Below, piece by piece: positions 32,542-36,066 of a stretch of 36,066 bases of DNA. The notes under the pieces were generated by a model, which worked only from the letters and a program-made list of their open reading frames with translations, was not told where the DNA came from and made no database searches. Each line of letters opens with the position of its first letter. Positions within the stretch are counted from its first letter, which is position 1. The position numbers were made by a program, and so were the translations under genes. The DNA is taken from NCBI GenBank assembly GCA_002633005.1, contig NMRA01000985.1, positions 41,941 to 78,006 on the forward strand, read 5' to 3'. This DNA comes from Phoronis australis (Eukaryota > Phoronida > Phoronidae).

Positions 32542-33237
32542 GCACCCAAACTGCTTACATCGTGTCGTGTGACTCCCTCGCCACACACCTGGCACCTTCT
32601 AAATAGCTCCAACACTTTAGACAAGTCCACATCAAAGTTTGGCTCACCGATCTGTTCACTGGACGACGAACTGTCCTCTTCACTGTGTGTCAAACTGAGC
32701 CTGTAGTCACTCCCACTACTCAATATCGCTGCAGGGCTGCTTAGAGGCTCTGGGCTGGAGAAAACAACACAGAGCGAATCACTACTGGTTCCAGGAATTG
32801 CCCGCTACCTCTGGGGTCCGTAAAGAGGCACGGGTGACAGTAGATGAAGTGCCTCCACTGGCTCCAGTCATGACTGTACTTGCCACAGCTCGCGAGGCTT
32901 CTCGCTTCAAATAGGCACTTCTAGAGGGTGGCGATGGGGCACTGCTGGGAATCAACACAGACGGAATGACAACCTTCTTCAGACGTTGTTTCGCAGGGAC
33001 CTTCATCAGTTCAGCGTACAAATCCCTTTCGTAATCGAAGGGCAGAAAGTGCTTGCTACATACACGGTAATTCTCCACTGCTTTGTACGTTGCGTGGACG
33101 GGTAACGCTGCGTTCTTCACACGAACGAACCAAGTACGGCGAAGTGTGTCATCCATCGGAAAGCGATGCAAAGGTACTCCCAAAGCGCGCATGAGCCGAT
33201 TATTAGTATATCCTGGTACGCAGCAACAGTGCGGCAT
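32232..33237 (-). pseudogene. THAP-domain transposase N-terminal part (copy 2)
   Basis: The ATG at 33237-33235 begins MPHCCCVPGYTNNRLMRALG; LHRFPMDD, then NYRVCSKHF complete a THAP zinc finger (C2CH) of about 85 residues, the DNA-binding domain of several transposases. A Ser/Pro-rich linker follows, and the frame closes at 32782. After a frameshift, the frame from about 32723 carries SSEQIGEPNFDVDLSKVLEL, CQVCGEGV, WQCVAGHSGKWDSC and RGMPEVHL, a cysteine segment. The catalytic domain is absent. It is best preserved of the copies, but not a complete gene. Confidence 0.8.
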
Positions 33238-33668
33238 ATTGACTGACTAGTAAATGAAAGCAAACGACGACGGAACTTAACACAACCGAGGTAGAACAAT
33301 GACTGACTCGGCAGCTCTCACAGTCAGACTATATGAAAAGAAATTGGCGCGAAATGCTTGCCTCCTAAAACATCACTTCCGGAAGAGCGGACGAGTAATT
33401 AATAAAATTAAGAAAAGCTGTAATTAAGTGGAAAATATGTCTAGGATAACCAACCAACCTTATTTTAGCTCAAAATGACATGGAAAAAGGTTGCCTTCAC
33501 CTTTAAGCGTCGAGCCCTGGAAAGGATTTGCTTTCCATATATTTTTTTATGTATTTAGTATCATTTACAAACAATTACAAAAACAAACAAACAAATAAGT
33601 ACACCATTCATTCACGCATGCACACCTCAGGAAGACCATTCTCATATCTCGTTTAAAGTAAATATCTT

Positions 33669-34340
33669 CTACATGAAGTTAACATGAACAATAAAATTTT
33701 CCCATTTCGCAGAGAAGCTGTCATATACAAAGTTTTTATGTGCATTTAATTTTTCAGCATTATAGTATTCATAAGTTTTTGTAACGAACTTGAGAAAATT
33801 AGGTATATTTTTGTGACATCTCTCCTTGTAAATGTACTGTTTAGCTAGTAGAACCAAAATGTTAAATAGAAAATCATGCGTCTTGTAAAGTCCAAGAATA
33901 ACAATATCGTAAGACAGACAGTTGGGAAGCTGAATGCCACACTTTTAAAGTAGCTCTCCGAATTCCTTCCAGAAATCTTGTACAAAGCTACATTCCCAAA
34001 AAAGATGTGACAGCGTCTCTGGAGCTTTATTACAAAAGGAACATAGATCAGAATCCCTAACACATATTTTGACTAAAAAGGTATTTGTTGCAATAATTCT
34101 ATGTAGTATTCTAAATTGGAACCATCTAATATGGAGATCCTTTGTAATTTTGTAAGGTAAAGCATATATTTTCTTCAAATCTAAACTATCTCCTACCTCT
34201 ATTTCCCATTTACACTCTGACTTAGGTTTCTTAACATTATTAAAGACTGATATTGACAGTAGCATGCAATACGTACACACATGATGGACATTTGTTTTAA
34301 ACAAGATTTTGGAAAAAAGGTCAATCAATAAATGACCGGG
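33669..34340 (-). pseudogene. LINE ORF2 C-terminal fragment
   Basis: On the minus strand the frame reads KITKDLHIRWFQFRILHRII, then CSFCNKAPETLSHLFWECSF and DFWKEF, the zinc-knuckle region that follows reverse transcriptase in L1/Tx1-type LINEs. A single in-frame TAA (33945-33947) interrupts it; the same frame continues LPNCLSYDIVILGLYKTHDF to a final stop at 33669. The sequence to the left (about 33507-33668), rich in ACAAACAAACAAAT, is probably its 3' untranslated end. Truncated at the 5' side, as usual for LINEs. Confidence 0.75.
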
Positions 34341-34686
34341 CCATCATCAAGGGAAAAAAGTTTAAAGGTTATAAATGTTTATTTTAAACATTAGTAGTAG
34401 GTATTATACCACTTAGCATAAAAACCATGATTGAAACAGCAATATATAGCAGTTTGCTATTTTGTTGGTTCTTCGCTTCAATGTCTTCTTAAGCTCTAAG
34501 CTAAAAATTTGCAGCAATTCCAAATTAGAGAGCACTGAGTTCTCGGTTGTAGATTTAATCTTGTCACCCTATATCATGAAGTTTCCTCATTTTGGCAACC
34601 TCAGACCACATTTAGCGAGTTGATATTATGTGGAACGTCGAGCCCTGAACTGAGAAAATTTTCTAGAGTAAGAACAGAAAATATGT
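34341..34686. other. Unrecognised spacer
   Basis: AT-rich; no coding or repeat structure that I can name. Confidence 0.45.
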
Positions 34687-34930
34687 ACCGTATTCACCCT
34701 AATAAGCGGCCATGCCTCTATAAGCGCTCCTCCATGCGTTTTCAGACTTAGCTAAAATAAGCGTCCACTCCGTGAACGCCGTGTACAGGCAAAAAATGCC
34801 TTACCTACAGTTCTAAAATTCTACAGTAACATCTTCAATTTATCAATAAGATCCGACAGTCCTGAAAAAATCATTGTGCGCGGAATTTGCAGACCACGAT
34901 CCTCGCTTGATGTGCAAGCAACAAAACCTT
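34687..34930 (+). repeat. Third copy of the GCGCCC-TATAAG repeat family
   Basis: Starts CCGTATTCACCCTAATAAGC, continues CTCTATAAGCGCTCC, and matches 21388-21560 and the inverted arm at 25690-25825 through TTCTAAAATTCTACAGTAAC and GTGCGCGGAATTTGCAGACC. Confidence 0.7.
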
Positions 34931-35040
34931 GGTATAAAAATGAGTTAATTGCTCGTATCCAAGATTTTAACTTTCTGTTACATACCATTCCCCATGACCG
35001 TTAAAACCAAAAATTTCCAACATCACGATCTGATCTAGAA

Positions 35041-35229
35041 TCGCATTCGATTAAACTTGACAAACAAGCCTATACTGTGTTGGTATACATCACCATCTGA
35101 TCACATTCGATTAAACTTGACAAACAAGCCTATACTGTGTTGGTACACATCACCATCTGATCACATTCAATTAAACTTGACAAAAAAGCCTATACTGTGT
35201 TGGTATACATCACCATCTGATCACATTTG
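35041..35229. repeat. 60-bp minisatellite, 3 copies plus 9 bases, ending at an N
   Basis: Three consecutive 60-base units contain ATTAAACTTGACAAACAAGC and differ at only a few positions. The fourth copy stops after about nine bases, at the undetermined base 35230. The open frame through it is an effect of the period. Confidence 0.95.
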
Positions 35230-35230
35230 N

Positions 35231-36066
35231 TGCCCGCTACCTCTGGGGTCCGTAAAGAGGCACGGGTGACAGTAGATGAAGTGCCTCCACTGGCTCCAGT
35301 CATGACTGTACTTGCCACAGCTCGCGAGGCTTCTCGCTTCAAATAGGCACTTCTAGAGGGTGGCGACGGGGCACTGCTGGGAATCAACACAGACGGAATG
35401 ACAACCTTCTTCAGACGTTGTTTCGCAGGGACCTTCATCAGTTCAGCGTACAAATCCCTTTCGTAATCGAAGGGCAGAAAGTGCTTGCTACATACACGGT
35501 AATTCTCCACTGCTTTGTACGTTGCGTGGACGGGTAACGCTGCGTTCTTCACACGAACGAACCAAGTACGGCGAAGTGTGTCATCCATCGGAAAGCGATG
35601 CAAAGGTACTCCCAAAGCGCGCATGAGCCGATTATTAGTATATCCTGGTACGCAGCAACAGTGCGGCATATTGACTGACTAGTAAATGAAAGCAAACGAC
35701 GACGGAACTTAACACAACCGAGGTAGAACAATGACTGACTCGGCAGCTCTCACAGTCAGACTATATGAAAAGAAATTGGCGCGAAATGCTTGCCTCCTAA
35801 AACATCACTTCCGGAAGAGCGGACGAGTAATTAATAAAATTAAGAAAAGCTGTAATTAAGTGGAAAATATGTCTAGGATAACCAACCAACCTTATTTTAG
35901 CTCAAAATGACATGGAAAAAGGTTGCCTTCACCTTTAAGCGTCGAGCCCTGGAAAGGATTTGCTTTCCATATATTTTTTTATGTATTTAGTATCATTTAC
36001 AAACAATTACAAAAACAAACAAACAAATAAGTACACCATTCATTCACGCATGCACACCTCAGGAAG
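35231..36066 (-). repeat. Duplicate of 32799-33634 after an N (likely assembly or haplotype copy)
   Basis: With a constant offset of 2432, every landmark checked matches 32799-33634 without indels; I noticed one base difference (35365 against 32933, C for T). The match includes the THAP domain, the right inverted end and TTAA (35935-35938), and about 128 bases of flank beyond the element. A transposition event would not copy the flank, so this is either a segmental duplication or a misjoined second copy of the same locus. Confidence is for the duplication itself. Confidence 0.9.

Larger units (their letters stand above)
31809..33506. mobile_element. THAP-encoding DNA transposon, Kolobok-like, copy 2
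   Basis: TTAA at 31809-31812 and 33503-33506 encloses a 1.7-kb element with inverted ends of roughly 155 bp that start AGGTGAAGGCAACC on both sides. Two genes face each other: a ballast-like cysteine ORF on the plus strand from 32146 and a THAP protein on the minus strand from 33237. They run into each other around 32400-32560. No DDE catalytic domain is seen, so this is probably an internal-deletion derivative of a larger element. Assignment to Kolobok rests on TTAA plus THAP (family knowledge). Confidence 0.82.

Noticed and set aside
35057-35269. ORF with three 20-residue repeats
   Set aside because: Translation of the 60-bp minisatellite running through the undetermined base 35230.

Overview
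This is a stretch of animal nuclear genome: genes are split by GT-AG introns, intergenic space and introns are packed with degraded transposons, and there is no operon structure. UBA5, C2H2 zinc-finger coding, a THAP/TTAA (Kolobok-type) DNA transposon, a Ty3/gypsy element and a LINE remnant, together with AT-rich single-copy sequence, suggest a marine invertebrate deuterostome such as a lancelet or hemichordate. I cannot fix the species.

Layout. (1) 1-5221, minus strand: the first three coding exons of UBA5, the E1-like enzyme that activates UFM1. The rest of the gene lies beyond the left edge. Its introns hold a TTAA-flanked THAP transposon (689-2181) and a copy of a module-built nonautonomous repeat (3600-4691). 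(2) 6230-8930, plus strand: a complete-looking two-coding-exon gene (gene A) for a five-finger C2H2 protein with an unrecognised conserved N-terminal module, preceded by a TATA-like box and a probable 5' untranslated exon. (3) 8940-14500: repeat-rich space with a decayed gypsy element that splits an older repeat; an uninterrupted copy of that repeat lies at about 15510-15690. (4) 14525-27885, minus strand: three exons of a paralogue (gene B) sharing gene A's N-terminal module, splice phase and SUMO-type motifs, oriented tail to tail with gene A. Its 9.6-kb intron holds a 520-bp palindrome-rich tandem array, long inverted repeats, a dispersed 15-mer and a 30-bp minisatellite. I did not find its zinc-finger exons. 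(5) 27886-36066: a piggyBac-like remnant, a 1.2-kb fold-back element with perfect 50-bp inverted ends and arrays of short motifs, a second THAP element (31809-33506), a LINE 3' fragment, a 60-bp minisatellite, one N at 35230, and then an indel-free repeat of 32799-33634 that is probably an assembly artefact or haplotype copy.

The host genes are UBA5 (ufmylation) and two related putative transcription regulators. The most unusual material is in the mobile elements: the THAP element also carries, on its opposite strand, a cysteine-rich ORF resembling the P2X7 C-terminal 'ballast' domain; the fold-back element has motif arrays in both arms; and the A-B-C module repeat has hairpins near both ends.
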